Below are positions 14,001 through 27,340 of a stretch of 64,000 nt of DNA, in pieces. A model generated the notes under the pieces. That model had not been told where the DNA came from and did not search any database. It worked only from the letters and a program-made list of their open reading frames with translations. The position numbers and the translations under genes were made by a program. The stretch comes from Sitta carolinensis (lineage: Eukaryota; Chordata; Aves; Passeriformes; Sittidae): NCBI GenBank assembly GCA_032173965.1, contig CM063284.1, positions 133,477,125 through 133,541,124 of the forward strand. The letters are read 5' to 3'. Each line of letters starts with the position of its first letter. Within the stretch, counting starts at the first letter, position 1.

Positions 14001-17000
14001 TTTGGTTTTGTAAGATTTTTTGCCTTCTTACTTGATAAGGACACTTATATTATTTTCATATTCACTGTAGAGGCTTCCAAATTTCCTGTTAGCAGTAAAT
14101 TAACATTTACTGTTACCACTGCTTGAGCAGGAGGTGAGTGTAGCAAAAGCATGGGTTGTAGATTTACTCCTAATATTTTGTTGATGATTTTATTTTTCTT
14201 ACCAGCAAGGTGTTTTCTGGTAATTTCTGTAAAGATTGATACATTTTCTCTTCTAAGAAGTGGATAAACATCATAATATCTGGTGTTCAACCAAACGTAA
14301 ATGAATAGATAAAATATGTAAAATAAATGCAGAAAATTGAGACACCTTGTCCAGAAATATCCTACCAATAGAGTAAAATGACAGTTATCTGTTATAACTA
14401 TTGAAATTAATCCAGCTTTTCACTGTACCTGTAAAAGGTGAAGAAGTTAGCAAGCCTTGTTACTACAAGCACTTAATGGTTTTCACTGTTGGTTCTAGAA
14501 TATGCTCCTTTTTTTTTAAACTTAATTACTCGATTTACCTCGTACATCTTTGCCTACTCTGCTACCTCTGGATATTTTTGTGTAACAGCAATTTGTGCAA
14601 TACACACAGTATAAAGATTCACAGTGTAATAAACTGAAATTAGTGCATGTTTCACAAACATGATAAAGCTTTGGGTTAAAGTTCAAGAATAATCACATGT
14701 GTAGCAAGTATTCTGCTTACAGTAATAAAAAGTGAAGGAGCTGAAGGAAATTGCAAATTGATATTTTAAGTTATGACATCAGCTTTTATGTAGATACAGC
14801 TTTAGGTTTTTGTTTGTTTACAGTGGATAAAGGGAGGACAGTGGGGCTTTCAGTGGTTCTTCTCTCTCTTTACATATAGTTAACTCACCTTTAGGAGCAT
14901 GCACACTATTTGAGTTACATGAATCAATTTTTTACACGTTTCTAGAAGTAAAAAAATATTTGAAGAATATTTCTGATTTAAAGCTGGAAGAATTATTTCA
15001 GTAATAAAGTGCAAAGGAGAAGTCATTAATGCACTTGACTGTTACTAAAAATCTGAAAGACCCTCTGTATGTGTGTACATATGATTTTAATAAAAAAAAT
15101 ACAACTATTTTTGAAAAATAAACAATAGCTACTCAATATCCTTTGGGGTCTCATTAAGAAAATCTTTCTGATCCAAAGTTTTTCACTGTTCTACGATATT
15201 AAATGCCTTAGCACTATTTTATCTGTAGTAGACAATATGTAGACATAGCTGCAGTATTGACTAGGATGATCTTTGTCCCTATAGCTTTATATTAGCTCTT
15301 TTTGGTGGAAAATTCCTGTATTTCTGTTGCTACAGAAATGGGTGCTAACAAAATTAAGTCCTGTCCTGATAAATGCATCTAGTTTGGTCAAGAATCAAAG
15401 TAAAGAAATTCTAAGAGGGCATATTTAATTAATGTTATTTCTAAGGGCTGGCATCTGATAGTTGAAGCTTTTTTTTTTTGCTGTCAGCTGCACCATTTCC
15501 AACTGGAGTACTGTTTTTAATTTGCCTCTGACAGACAGCCGTGCCACTGAAATTGCGCGAGTCTGGTTCCTATCAGTTTCTGTTCATTTGCTTATTCACT
15601 TCCTTGCTTTGCTACAACCTACTTGTGCTTTCTCAGTCTGTCAGATACACTTAAAGGAAATTGTAGTCTACATTTCTACCCTAGTTTTGTTTCCCCATGT
15701 TTCTTTATTTTAATAATCTGTTTTATCCAGTTTTAGTTAGAGCAGATTGATCTACTTTCTTTGGAGGATGGATTGATTGAGTCAAGGTGCTTGTAAGAAT
15801 GACGCCGAAATGATGAATGTACAGTGAAATCACCCAACCCTGTTTCTGTCCATACTGATGAGGAATAAGAGCTTTTTTCAGGACTGCTACTTTCCATCTC
15901 CAGCAGCTATGTGGGTGTTTCTGGGCAGAGGTGGAGAGGGAATTGACCTTAACATTTGTTAGCAAGTTTTGGATTGTCTGCACTCTCACTAAGAAGGAAG
16001 TGATTAGAAAGAAGAACAAATCTGACTTAGATTATCCTTTTGCACTCCCAAAATACATTTTTACTGCCTTGAACAAATGTTGCCCCTGAAGCAGCACAAG
16101 TAGGTTTTGTTCCTTTCTCTGGCCTTTTGGTAAAAATAGAGCAAAAGCGCATCATCCACGAGACTCATATCTTAGTGTGCTCATCTTTGCCTCTCTCTTT
16201 CTGCTTCTTTTATTTTCTGTCCTTGAGGAAGGATGTTATTATTGCAAAAAAGTTTTCATTGGAAAGTCTAGTGGTTGAAAATAAATAAAGTTGCAAAATT
16301 TGAGTTTCAGAGAGAGTACTGTTGTCTACTGAGTACTTAGTACTGAGTATCCAAGAGCTTCTTAAAACACATTTCCCAGTAACTGAAACATGGTACATGT
16401 TCCATGTTCTCTGGATTCAAATATGAACTCAAGTTTGAGGTATTACTCCATAATAATACCAAGTTAAAGTGTATACCAAGTCTCTCCACATTCCCTGTGT
16501 CTTGCATTCCACAAAAAGGAAGCATCTCTGTGACAGTTAGAGACTACTATAAAAAACAGCTGGTCACAGAGGTGAGGATATCTGAGTCCTGATGCATGAC
16601 AGATGATTTGTTTAAGTTTACCTTTGGTCGCCTCCTAAATTCCATTACCTGCAGGGTGCATGGCATTGTAGTATCTACTATCCATGTAATACAGCAGTGT
16701 CTATTGCAGCAAAACCTGTAGCTTGCCCTGCAGTCATGGTTTTAAGCGTAGTGTGTAGTGATGTGGTTTCTCCCAAGTTATTCTTGTTTCTTGTTGGACA
16801 TGGAGGTTGCTGAATTTTATACAAGTTATGTTTTCTCATATTTTTTAGGAAAAGCTGAAATACTCTAATCAGAAAATTATTAAAGCATGAAAAGTGACAT
16901 TGTCCTCATTTGAAAACAGAAAGTTCAGCCTCCTGGATACTTAAGATTTTAAAACCACTATTTTGCCATCAGTGCAACTGTGCTGCAGGAGAAATGAGGA

Positions 17001-17731
17001 ATCCAGTATAACCCCATGACTATGTACTTGATAATCATTTCACTCTTAATAGTCGAATCTGTCCATTGTAATGAAGCAATTAGCTTGCTCTGCCTCTAGC
17101 TGTAATCTAAGAGTGAATAGCAACATTTATTCTTGTTTCAATGCTTTTGCTGTTGAATACTATTAGGTGGGGTTTATTTGACCTGTCCTTTCGTTTTCAC
17201 TTTTGCATTGCAGGAAAAAAAATAGTTTTTATATGTCAGGAAATCTGTTGCAAGGGCATTTATGATAGATGATTTTAGCTTGCTGTCATAAATTTCCTTG
17301 GTTCAGAAATAAAGGTGATATAACATTGGAGGAAATAAAACAGAAGAAAATAAAGAAAAAAAGGGCAAGGAAAGGAGAAACCACAGCTGCTATTAGTTCC
17401 TCAGGTTTCATTTGAAGTGATCAAAGAAGTGATCTGTGACAAAGTATTACTTATTCCTGATCTCATCAGTGAGCCTTGGAAGCTTCCGTGTATTTCTCAA
17501 TTTTTTTTATGGTCTAACACTCAGTTTCAATTTATATTATTTTTCTAAGTCTGTCTGGTTAAAATAGGGACAAAAATTCCTTGTATGCTTTTTAAATGGG
17601 ATAAATACAAGATTTTATTTGAAGCGTAATATTTAAGGATAGAGAATGTGAGTGTGCCTATTTTGACTTCCCAAGAATTTGGTAGCATTTGTTTTCTTTC
17701 TCATACTATTTTTTTTTTCTTTACCCTACAG
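11002..17731. other. non-coding AT-rich unique DNA
   Basis: No gene, RNA gene or transposon is recognised over 6.7 kb. The longest open frames (under 110 codons, for instance 14045-14368 minus and 15723-16019 minus) have no splice support and ordinary AT-rich composition. Small local repeats occur, such as the palindrome agtacttagtact near 16333. Confidence 0.55.
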
Positions 17732-17765
17732 TGCTTATTCCTTGTAAGAGCTTTTTATGATACAG
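17732..17765 (+). CDS. candidate 34-nt coding exon, gene not recognised
   Basis: A long pyrimidine tract ends in 'ctttaccctacag' (acceptor AG at 17730-17731). The exon follows, then the donor ACAG|gtaggt at 17766. Of the three forward frames only one is open, reading CLFLVRAFYDT and ending with one spare base. That phase (1) is exactly what the candidate exon at 30461 needs, giving a valine codon at the joint. The two frames that fail hit stops within the exon. I do not recognise the protein. A 34-nt open frame can easily arise by chance, so the support is the strength of the splice sites and the phase agreement. Confidence 0.35.
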
Positions 17766-20700
17766 GTAGGTTTTGTCTAATGCAACTGCTACTCCACTCC
17801 TACAATGACAAGGAATTCAGCATCAGATACGACATTCGGGAGATATGAGGAGAAGGAAGGCAGGAGGAAGAGTGTTTGGGTTTTTCCCAAAAAAAGTTGG
17901 GAAAAGTTGGAAGGCAGTTCCAGGTAAACTGGAACAAGTAAAACATGTTTCCAGGTAAAACATGACATTAGGAAGTTTTTCAGAGGAGACAGAACCCTTT
18001 TTTTTTTGTAGAGTTTTCGAGGTTTTATTTATCTTCAAGTTCTACCGACAGATTTCTCTACTGCAGTGTATTGTGCATATTCTTCTAAGGTCATTGGGTT
18101 CTTCTCACATCCTCAGTAAGGTCTTGATGTACTTAAGGCTTCATTAGACCTTCTCAACTTTTTTTTTTTTGAATTTGCCTGTCCACTGAGGTAATGAAAG
18201 ATTATTTTAAATTTTTGCCAGGATTTTTTTTTTTGACAGAACCTTTCATGTGATGCTAAAAGCCAGACAAGTTTTGATATCTGGATTCTGATGGAAAAAA
18301 ACTGAATTTGTGCCAGGTTCTTTCCCCAGCTCTTTGGCAGCCTCATTGGCAGGTTGGTGGGAAGCCATATTGTGCATCCTTTGACTCGTTCAGTCCCTGG
18401 TTCTTCAGAAGCAGAGACAGCTGGAGCTTCCAGGACCCTTAATTCTGGGCAGCATGTCAGGCAGCTTTTTGCAAAACCTGAACTCCCGATTGAAGTGGGT
18501 CAAAAAAAAGTAATTCTAGTTTGTGGAAAAATTCTAAATATGTGGTATTCATTCTTCAATAAAGCAGATTCACTGCTAGGTTTTAACCTTGTTTACGCTT
18601 TTCCTTATGTGAATTTTGAATGCTCTCTCGATTTTTTGGTATCTTGAATGTAACTCTTTTCTCTCGTTTACCTTTCTTCTGTCAGTGACAGAACAATGTT
18701 TCTGGTTAAAGAGTGCTTTCACAAATGAAAAACTGAAATGTTAAGAATGTGTGATCTGACATGTTTTTTCAGGTAAGACAAAAAAATCAGCCCTGTTAGT
18801 CTGTACAGTGAGAGACTGTTATTATGTTTGACTGCCTCTCTCTTTACTGGGGACTGAAGTCTCTGAAATAACCACTGGAACTTCATAAACCAACTAAGTT
18901 TTCATGCTGAATAGGCATGAAATGTTGAATTGTTTTTGTTCTATTATTTGATTGAAATGAACCAATGCTTCATTCTCGTATTAATCTGTCAGCACAGTGG
19001 GCTAAACCTCTGCTATGAAAACTTTGATATTTTCTATACCATACAGTATTTAAATATATTTTTCTGTCAGACAACAAACAAAATGTACTTCTAATTATTG
19101 TTATCACTTAACAAGTAGCCTTCTATTGTCTAATTTAGAATAAGAAACTTCTTTAAATCCTCAGAAAACTAAATTAGTCTCATCCTTACAGAATAGTAGA
19201 GAACAAATTTAATTGCCTACATTTCCTTATTTTTCTTTGTCTAATTTATATTGTTAGCATTTGGAGGCAGCTCACAGGAGTTTTTTATTATTTTTGATGT
19301 TCATGGCTTCTCTGGGTTATTCTAAAATTTGTGGTAACTATTTGCCTTTAAGGTTTTTTTTAAAAAACCTTTCTGTGACTGGCATTCCCCAAAGGATGTA
19401 ATCTTAAATAAGCTTCTCCTTTTGTTAATTTTTGGACAATCCAGAAGAGAGCTCATGCTGAAAACATACAAAAAGGCAAGAGTAAAAATTTATAAATTAA
19501 ATAGGAGAATAGAAAATAGAACTAACACGAATTTCAACCTTAAATTTATTTGAAGGCTGTATCCTTGTTAATCAGTTCCTTTAAATATAATTGAGGCAAA
19601 CTATTAAGTCAGACATATGATGGATTATTTTCTTTTTCCATTTATAATCAGATATTAAAAGACATTAAGATAAAAAAGTATGTAGTTTCACACTTTCACC
19701 TTTTATTTAGGGTTTTTTTCCTTTTTCTTTGTTTAGAGTTTTTTTTTTTGTTTGTTTGTTTATTCACTGTCACCAAGAGAGTATGAAAAATTTTAGAACA
19801 ATTTTCTAAAAAAGGTTGGGGCCAGAGAATAACACCCTTCTGTTTACTGGTTTATAATTTCCTCTACCATCTGAATTTCATGTTGGGCTATTCTCCCAGG
19901 ACTACTTTACTGGAGCAGTTCCACACACTCAGACAACTGCCCTTTTACTCTGGGGTCAATCTCTGAAAAAAGAATAGGTAGCTGCATGAGAAGAGGAAAA
20001 AGAATAAGAGAATAAGGGGAAGATTTCTGAGCTATTAACAGATAAATAGTTTGGAGAAAAATGAAATTTTTTCTGTACTGTCTTTGGAATTTTTTCCAAA
20101 TGATGAAGAGCAAGTGTTCTAGTCAGAAAAATGCATTGGAAGATGCTGAGGGTGTGGCCTTGCACATAGGATAAGACTAAATTACAGTCTACTGACTCTT
20201 TCCATTGAGGAAATTATCACAACATCCTAAAGAAGTGGAAGATTTTATTTTCAGATTTCTTTTCCTGAGTTTGTTTAGCATTCCAAGTGAGAAATCTTGA
20301 AGATTGACTTGTGGGTGAAGTGCTCATCTACCCTTGGAAGATTATAAGTAATTCCTTCTGCTTTTCATCATTCTTTCTTCAAGCCTGAGTGACTTTATGG
20401 CATGTTTTTCCAGAATTGCATTTATTCCTTGTTTCAGGCTACACATGCAAATCTGCATGAAAGGTTGGAGAGCTGTGGTGCTGTTGCCAGACTGTTTCAT
20501 ACATATAGAAGTAATTTTCTTGGGAAAAAGTGGTTTTTGTCTGAAATCCTTGAAACTGAGGAGGAATTTTTTATTATCTTGGAATTAATTTGGGGAATGG
20601 TGATCAGTTTTGATGTTCTGAAAATTTTTGTCTTTAATCTCTTTAACTGACGTCCATGGCAGGCTGAAAACATACAAAGAAATTTTGGATCAAACTTGAC

Positions 20701-21049
20701 TTTTCGCCTTTCAACCTGGCACTTAATTCACTTCTGGAACTCCTTGCTCATTTTAAATAAGAGTTGGATTTTCTGGGAAGGGTTATGTGTCCTGATGGTG
20801 TCTTCTGTGATGGAAAGTCTGTCAAGAAGATTTTAAGGGCTTGTCTCTGGTGTACAATGTAGTGATGGAATGGAAATCATGTTTTTTCTGTCCAAAATTT
20901 TTTTGGTTATTTAAATTCCTCCTCTTTCTTCAGTTTCTAGTATAAAACGGCATGCCAACCAAAAGGATTAGGCTGAACAAAGAGACATTTGGAGAATTCT
21001 AAATAAGTAAAAAATTTGAAACTTCCTTGTGTCCTTTTTAATTGCAAAG
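17766..21049. other. non-coding AT-rich DNA
   Basis: No gene or recognisable transposon. Several T-runs of 8-11 bases occur (17709-17718, 18000-18009, 18160-18171, 19739-19749). If the flanking candidate exons are real this is intron. Confidence 0.5.
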
Positions 21050-21248
21050 AGGTGGGAGATTATGTTGTGAGGAGTTGTGCCTCTTCTCCCAGGCAGCTAG
21101 GGATAAGACAAGGGAAAATGGCCTCAAGTTGTACCAGAGGAGGTTCAGTTCAGATATTATTGTGATGTGGTTTAGTGGGTATGGTGGTATTCACTCTAAG
21201 GTTGAACTTGATGATCTTGGAGATCTTTTAGGACTCTGATGATTCTGT
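21050..21248 (+). mobile_element. CR1 LINE 3' end, plus strand, internally deleted
   Basis: The segment follows the end of a CR1 subfamily in sense: 'ctcttctcccaggcagctag' (21082-21101), 'ggcctcaagttgtaccagag' (21121), then 'gttgaacttgatgatcttgg' (21203) and a degenerate 'gatgattctgtc' tail. Between 'cagatatta' and 'gatgtggtttagtggg' (about 21154-21170) roughly 150 bases of the usual CR1 sequence are missing. The copy is heavily 5'-truncated, ends in the characteristic tail and carries no intact frame. Confidence 0.8.
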
Positions 21249-24200
21249 CATTTCACTGTTTCGGAAAGCAGGTTGTTTTCCTCCAAGTACAAGTTAGAAG
21301 GTAGCAGAAGACCAGTGGGAAATCTCTGGCTTTCCACCAAAAACCTTTGCAGAGTTTAGTCTCTGCCCATTTCCAGGAAGAGAATGAAGAAACTGAGGAT
21401 ATCCAATCATTATCAAATGCTAGCATGATAACATTTTTATAGGCTTATTTTTTGAGAACATCTATTGAAATCAAAATTTCTATTTAATTTTGTGTTCATC
21501 TGGTGTCTTCTATTTTGTCTACAGAACTTTTTGAAAAGAGGCCACCCAAAAGGTTATGGTCAAAACCACCTACAAGAAAATTTTCTGCTACATTATGCAC
21601 AAATATTTTAAAGGACTTCTCAGAACATAGACTTTTAAAGAGATTGTTTGTTTTTGCTTGTTTTGTTTTGTTGTGTTTCTAAGTGGCATAGATCAGAAAA
21701 TCTGTTGGTAATATGGCCATGTAAAATCACCAAGCATGTTTTATAATTTTTTTTATTATTTTCTTGGCTATTCCTATATGTAGCCCATTTTTTTGTTATA
21801 TTATTGATCCAAAGCTCAACTGGTATATTGCTGCCAGTCATGTTTGAATGACTCAGTGGATCTTTCCAAAATGCTATTTTGCCACTTCTGGGATCCCTGT
21901 GGACCTAGCTTCACTTGTAAGTTCTAGCCTTGACAGATTGGGTGTGTTGTTTTACCTCTGTCAGATTATGGAGCCAGAAATGCCTTTCTGTTTGCCAAAT
22001 GCATAGTGTGGGAGTTGGGATTGCTTTTGCAGGCTTGTAATACCTGTAAAAAACTAAGCTGTTAATTTTTCCTCAGTTACAAAAATAATTGTAGATTTAA
22101 AATTGTCAATTCATGAGGCTCATGTGTCTCAGGAATATCAGGAATTTCAGTTTCTAATTTTTATAAGTAATTATTTTCCAAGCTAAGGGTATAAGATGAT
22201 AGAGAAAGTAGTCACATTTGATAGTATGCACTCCCAAGACAGCTGCCAAAGCTAGGAATTTGGTTTAATATTGCCAGGAGTGTGTTAAAATACATGTATG
22301 AAAAGGGATATAGTAAAATCAGAGATTGAAAAATCTAAGTGGAAAGCTATAGGCCTTTGTTTTGAGGAACATGCCACCAAAGAAATTTTATGACATCTCT
22401 CAAACTTTGCAGGATATGCTATGGTAAAGGCCATAGAAGAAGCTAGTGTGGATAAGATTCAAAAAACTAATTTGTGGGGCAAAACAGTCACAGATGTGTA
22501 AATGCATGCTGAGAAAAAGTTTGTTAATTCTAGACTGCTATTTTCACTTCCAGCAGCACTTTACAAAATGGCACTACCACTGAAGGAGTTTCTAACCTGA
22601 TTGTGTTTGGTAATGCCTATCAATAGATCTCTTTTCTGGCACGAGTCATGTAGTTTGCATTATCATTTGATATCAGGTCTGTAAAAGCAGGCCATGTTGT
22701 TTCCCTGGCTGGTAAGGAATAGAATTAAAAATAATGTGAAACCTCTTGATTGAAGCTGGGAATATAGACATCTGTTTATGGCTTTTGAAACACATAGTAT
22801 ATCTGTAGTGGGGAGCTATTTGCTATGGAATGATATTTAATTCAAAAGAAATGTTATAGAATACAGCAGATGTATTGGGGGAGAAATTGGGGTTTTGCAG
22901 AACAATCAGATATGACTTTGTTTTGACTTGGGGCCAATGGGGGCTTTCACTAATTCAGTAAATGATACAGTCATGTGCACCAAGATAAACAACCTTCAGC
23001 ATGAGGGACGTCATGGGAGTGCATCCTTTTAATATTTTTAATATTTTAATATTTTAATATTTTAATATTTTCACTTCAAATAGTGGTGAAGAAATAGGTA
23101 GAATTTGTCAGTTCCATTGGAATATGAGGTATTCAGTAAGCCATTCTCTTGAGAGAATAATGGGTGAGCAACAGTAAAATGAGGTTAATACAGATGTGAT
23201 TTACTATGTAGATAAATATCTGAAGTCCTGTGCTAAGTAATTATTGATTATTCATTGATAAATATGCTGGGAATGAAATGGTGCACTGTGCCTTTCTCAG
23301 AGTCTTCTGATGTACATTTTGCAATGGTTGGAGACATCAGGAGTTGAAATAGTAGGAGAAACCACACTTTCCCTGATTTGTACTAACCTGACGTAGTAAG
23401 AACCTACAATGGAATTCAGGAACAAATCTTTAAATCCTAGAGGAGATCTGTCTTTTCCTCCCTGTCTCCATAGAATAAGAATAAAAATACTTTTTCAATG
23501 TTTTTCTAGTTTTTCTGTAAGGGTTGAAATGAAATACCATTTGGTCCATCTTGACACTTAAAGAGGCTGATCTACACTGGTGTTACAGTTCATTGCAGAG
23601 TGGAGAATGACCTGGATTACCCTGTGGATTGTAAATCTCTTTGAAATTTTGTAATAAATGCTTTATTGACTTACCTTCTCAATAACACAAAAGACAGACA
23701 AAATAATTTTATTTGCAAATGACAGACTAAAAGATTAATATGCACAATATAACAGACTAAATGTTTACCATGTACAAACTACCAAACTGGTCCCCCTTAC
23801 CTGTACTCAGGCTGATATCTTTGACAGGGGCTAGGCATAAATATGTGAGAAAGAATATCTCACCAGGTAGTTTTATAGCCTCTTTTGCTCTATAGGAAAA
23901 CAAATCCACATTGACCAAATTCATTGTGTTTAAATAGAATTTTCTGTATGTCCCCTGAACTGTTTGGTTTTACAGTTTAGATATTTTCAGTTTATCTTAG
24001 TTTGATCTTGGGTTCTTAAAAAGTACCAAGCATTTTTCCAGTATGGAAATAATTCTCAGCTTCTGATTACCCTTACTGTCCTTCTTGTTAGTTTTTTAAA
24101 ATCAATTTTCTTCTTTCTGAGGGGTAACTAGAACTGAAAGGTTAAAAATATAAGAATACTACATATTTATCAAGTGATATAGTAGCATATTGTCTTCTAT

Positions 24201-26392
24201 AATAAACTCCAAACGTATTGCTTTTGCTTTTCTTAATTACTATTAGAAGCTGATTTTTTCCCCCTGAAACATAATAGCTAATTTATCAGAGAGCTTTACA
24301 TCTGTTGTTAGCGTTATTTTTGTCATGTGTATTACTTTTTATGTACCCACACTGACCGTTACCGAGCCTTTAGTTACAAGATTACAGCAAGTCTCTACCA
24401 TTGGGGAATTCTTTCACCAATGTCTATATTTTCATATTTGCCTTGTGTTTGGATGAAAATATTCAGGCTTTGAGAACTGCCCTTTTGAAATGAGAATGTA
24501 CTAGATATGGGATTAAATATATATATTTAATTAAAACTTTTTAATGCTCCCTATGAAGGTTTTCTCAGATTTTACTTGTCCTAGGTACAGTCCAGATGAG
24601 GAATTCCTGTAGTTTGATAATTTTATTAAATTGATAAGAGCTGAAGTAAATTGGAATATAAATATTATTCGCTTGCCTTCTAATGCTCCAGTTACGGAAC
24701 ATAAATGTTTTTGTGCCTCAGAACTACAAGACAGCATTTTCTTATTTGACTGTAATAGTTACATATACAAATGTAAGTGAAATTCCGAAAAATGTGGTCT
24801 AAACATCAATATGACTTTATGCAGTAAAACTCCTTCTTTTGTTTAAAATTTTTATTAAGTATTTGGTTTGCCTTAAAAAGAGCAAAACTGTACTAAGTGG
24901 AACAATTTAGAGAGTACAGACATATGTGTATATGGTCATAGTACAAGATTTATTTACTTAGCTGGAAATTCTGTTTAAATTATATATGTGGCTATAATTT
25001 AGATAACAGAACAGATGGAGTGTTGTTCTTTTCAGGTTAAGATATTAAAGGTTTTTATTTAATATCTATTTTCATCTCTGGGTTTTCATGGAATTTTTTT
25101 TTTTCGTTGGTTGGTTGCTTTGCTTTGGTAACATTTAGAAAATTTAGCATTACCCTGCTTGCTGATAGTTTTGGGATTATGATGTACCTACTGTGTTGCA
25201 TTTGCACTGTATTCTGTGAAAGCAGTGCTTGCAAAATGTTCAAGGCTTCTACAAGCCAGAGGATTCCACATAACACAGAAATACCTATTGAAGACTATTC
25301 CCTAAGTCTCACCAGTATGTGTAAATATCCAAGGCACATTTATAGCTGACTATTGAAAATATAGATTTTTGGGGGTTGGGTAGGCAGGGGCATGTGTACT
25401 TGAAAATATCTGGAAGTGTTTGAGTAAAAAGGGAAAAATGCCAAGTTTCTACTGGTATACACATATTTAGTACCAAAATAAAATTTCATTGATTATTTTG
25501 ATTTTAAGAGGAAACATGATAATTATTCTTTATTCCTGTTCTTTTAGGATGTGTGAAATGAATGGAAGATGAATCCCTAGACAGGATAGATTATTCTTAG
25601 GTCATCAGGTCCAAACCCTAGCTCTCAGACAAGCAGTCTTAATAGCCTCTTTCATTACTATTTTATAGGTAGAGCCTGATTAATTTAACTATATTTTGCT
25701 CTCACTATTCTTACTTGAAGATGTACTAGTATACCATTCTCCTTACAGCTAGAAGCCATCTTCTCATTTCCTGCTTAAACCAGTCCCAGACAATTTATGC
25801 CTATTCTTTAATGTTTTTTCTGCTTTCTCTGATATTTGGCTGTGCTTTCATGCCAACTTTTTTATTTCTTATTTTACTACAATTCAGATGTCTCCTCCTG
25901 TTCCTTAAATTATGCTCTGTATTCCCTAATGATCATCCAAACTCTCCAGGTGTAAGTTCATTTTTCTTGAAGATGGATAAACAGGACTGTGTGTGTTCAA
26001 GGAAAAGTTTTTACAGGACCACTGTGTTGGCACTAACACTTCTTTCTTCACCATAAGTGGCAGGACTAATTCTCTCTCTCCAGTTGCTCTCCTCTTTTAT
26101 TCTGGAAATTATTTGCCATTCCTGCTTGTTCTGTGCTATGAATGACTTTTGTACATTGGCTTCTCAAAGACTTGATCTTGTACTGGGTACAGCTGGCTGT
26201 AGCACTTTGAGAAGGAATTAGGAGCATGGAGACTAAATGAGCTTGTACACCAGCAGCACACTTAATCACAGGTATGTTTGATGTTAATGACTTAAGTGAC
26301 CTCCCTGCTCCACTGAGCAGAGGGCAAGGCCTAGGAGCAAAGCTAGGGGTCAACATTACAATACCTTACACGACCCTCTGTGAGGAGAGATT
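21249..26392. other. non-coding AT-rich DNA
   Basis: No gene or clear transposon is recognised. One octamer tandem repeat is listed separately. A minus-strand donor-like site at 23673-23678 has a possible acceptor near 23730, with two open frames between, but nothing distinguishes it from chance. Confidence 0.5.
23027..23071. repeat. (TTTTAATA)n octamer tandem repeat
   Basis: Five to six tandem copies of TTTTAATA lie in a row, with one extra T in the first unit. The array is pure A/T, short and likely polymorphic in length. Confidence 0.92.
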
Positions 26393-26695
26393 ATAGAATC
26401 ATGAATGATTTGGGTTGGAAGGGACCTTCCAAATCATCTTGTTCCAACCTCCCTGCCAAGAGCTGGGGTGCCATCCAGTACATGAGGTTGCCCAGTGCCA
26501 CATCAAACCTCACCTTGAACAATTCTAAGAGTGGGGCATCCATAATTTCTCTGAGCAGCCTGTTCCTTTGTCCGACCACCCATACACTGAAGAACTTCTT
26601 CCTAACATCTTATCTAAATATTTCACCTTTTACTTTAAAATTGTTTCCCCTTGTATTACCAATATCTGCCTGTGCAAAAAATGATGCAGACTGGG
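26393..26695 (-). mobile_element. CR1 LINE 3' end, minus strand
   Basis: The plus strand here is the reverse complement of a CR1 3' end. It begins with the tail remnant 'tagaatcatgaatgatttgg', then 'ttggaagggaccttccaaat' (26414), 'tgttccaacctccctgccaa' (26440) and a degenerate match to 'ccccttgtattacc' (26647-26660). About 300 bases remain; the 5' side is cut where the plus-strand copy begins about 55 bases on. It has no usable frame. Confidence 0.9.
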
Positions 26696-26749
26696 CAGGG
26701 AATAAATAGAAACTGCGAGGAGACTTTAAGATTGCTGCTGCGTGGAAAG

Positions 26750-27340
26750 CTGGACACAACCTGGCAATGTGCTCTTGCAGGGCAGAAAGCCAGCTGTATC
26801 CTGGGCTGCGACTAAAGAAGTGTGGCCAGCAGGTCAAGGGAGGTGATTCAATACCTCTACTCCTGTCTTGTGGGACCCCTCTTGGAGTACTGCAGCCAAT
26901 TCTGGAGTCGCCAACATATGAAGGATATGGACGTACTGGAGCGAGTCCAGAGAACAGCCACAGAGATGCTCAGAGGGCTGGAGCTCCTCTGGAGCCTGAA
27001 GACAGGCTGAGAGATGTGGGGGTAGTTCAAACTGGAGAAGAGAAAGCTCTGGGGACGCCTTACAGAACCTTCCAGTATCTGAACGAGGCTCATAAAAAGG
27101 AGGGAGAAGGACTTTTTGTGTGGACATGTAGTGACAGGACAAGGGGAAATGGCTCTAAACTCAAAGAGGGCAGGTTTAGATTGTATATTAAGAAGAGATT
27201 CTTTACTCTGTGGGTGGCAAGTCACTGGAATAGGCTGCCCACAAAACGTGTGAATGCCCCATACCTGGAAGAGTTAAAGGTCAGGCTGGTTGGAATTTTG
27301 AGCAACCTGGTCTAATGGAAAGTGTCCCTTCCCATGAGTG
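26750..27340 (+). pseudogene. CR1 LINE ORF2 C-terminal fragment, plus strand
   Basis: This is the last part of CR1 ORF2 (endonuclease/reverse transcriptase protein of a non-LTR retrotransposon) plus a little 3' sequence. One frame (26822-27010) carries the familiar ASRSREVI...LEYC.QFWS..H stretch. After a frameshift near 27000 a second frame carries CSDRTRGNGSKLKEGRF and HWNRLP and ends in LSNLV with a stop at 27313-27315, the usual CR1 ORF2 end. Most of the short 3' tail is missing or too diverged to see. The reverse-transcriptase core lies upstream of this truncated copy, so it is not functional. Its 3' end and that of the neighbouring minus-strand copy point away from each other. Confidence 0.88.

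Noticed and set aside
23679..23730. possible 52-nt minus-strand exon
   Set aside because: Weak acceptor, two frames open, and hydrophobic low-information translation.
26380..26709. 109-codon plus-strand frame
   Set aside because: It is the antisense reading of a CR1 3' end.
26767..27315. 182-codon plus-strand frame as a novel gene
   Set aside because: Its C-terminal part is the CR1 ORF2 end and its N-terminal part is an out-of-frame reading of CR1.
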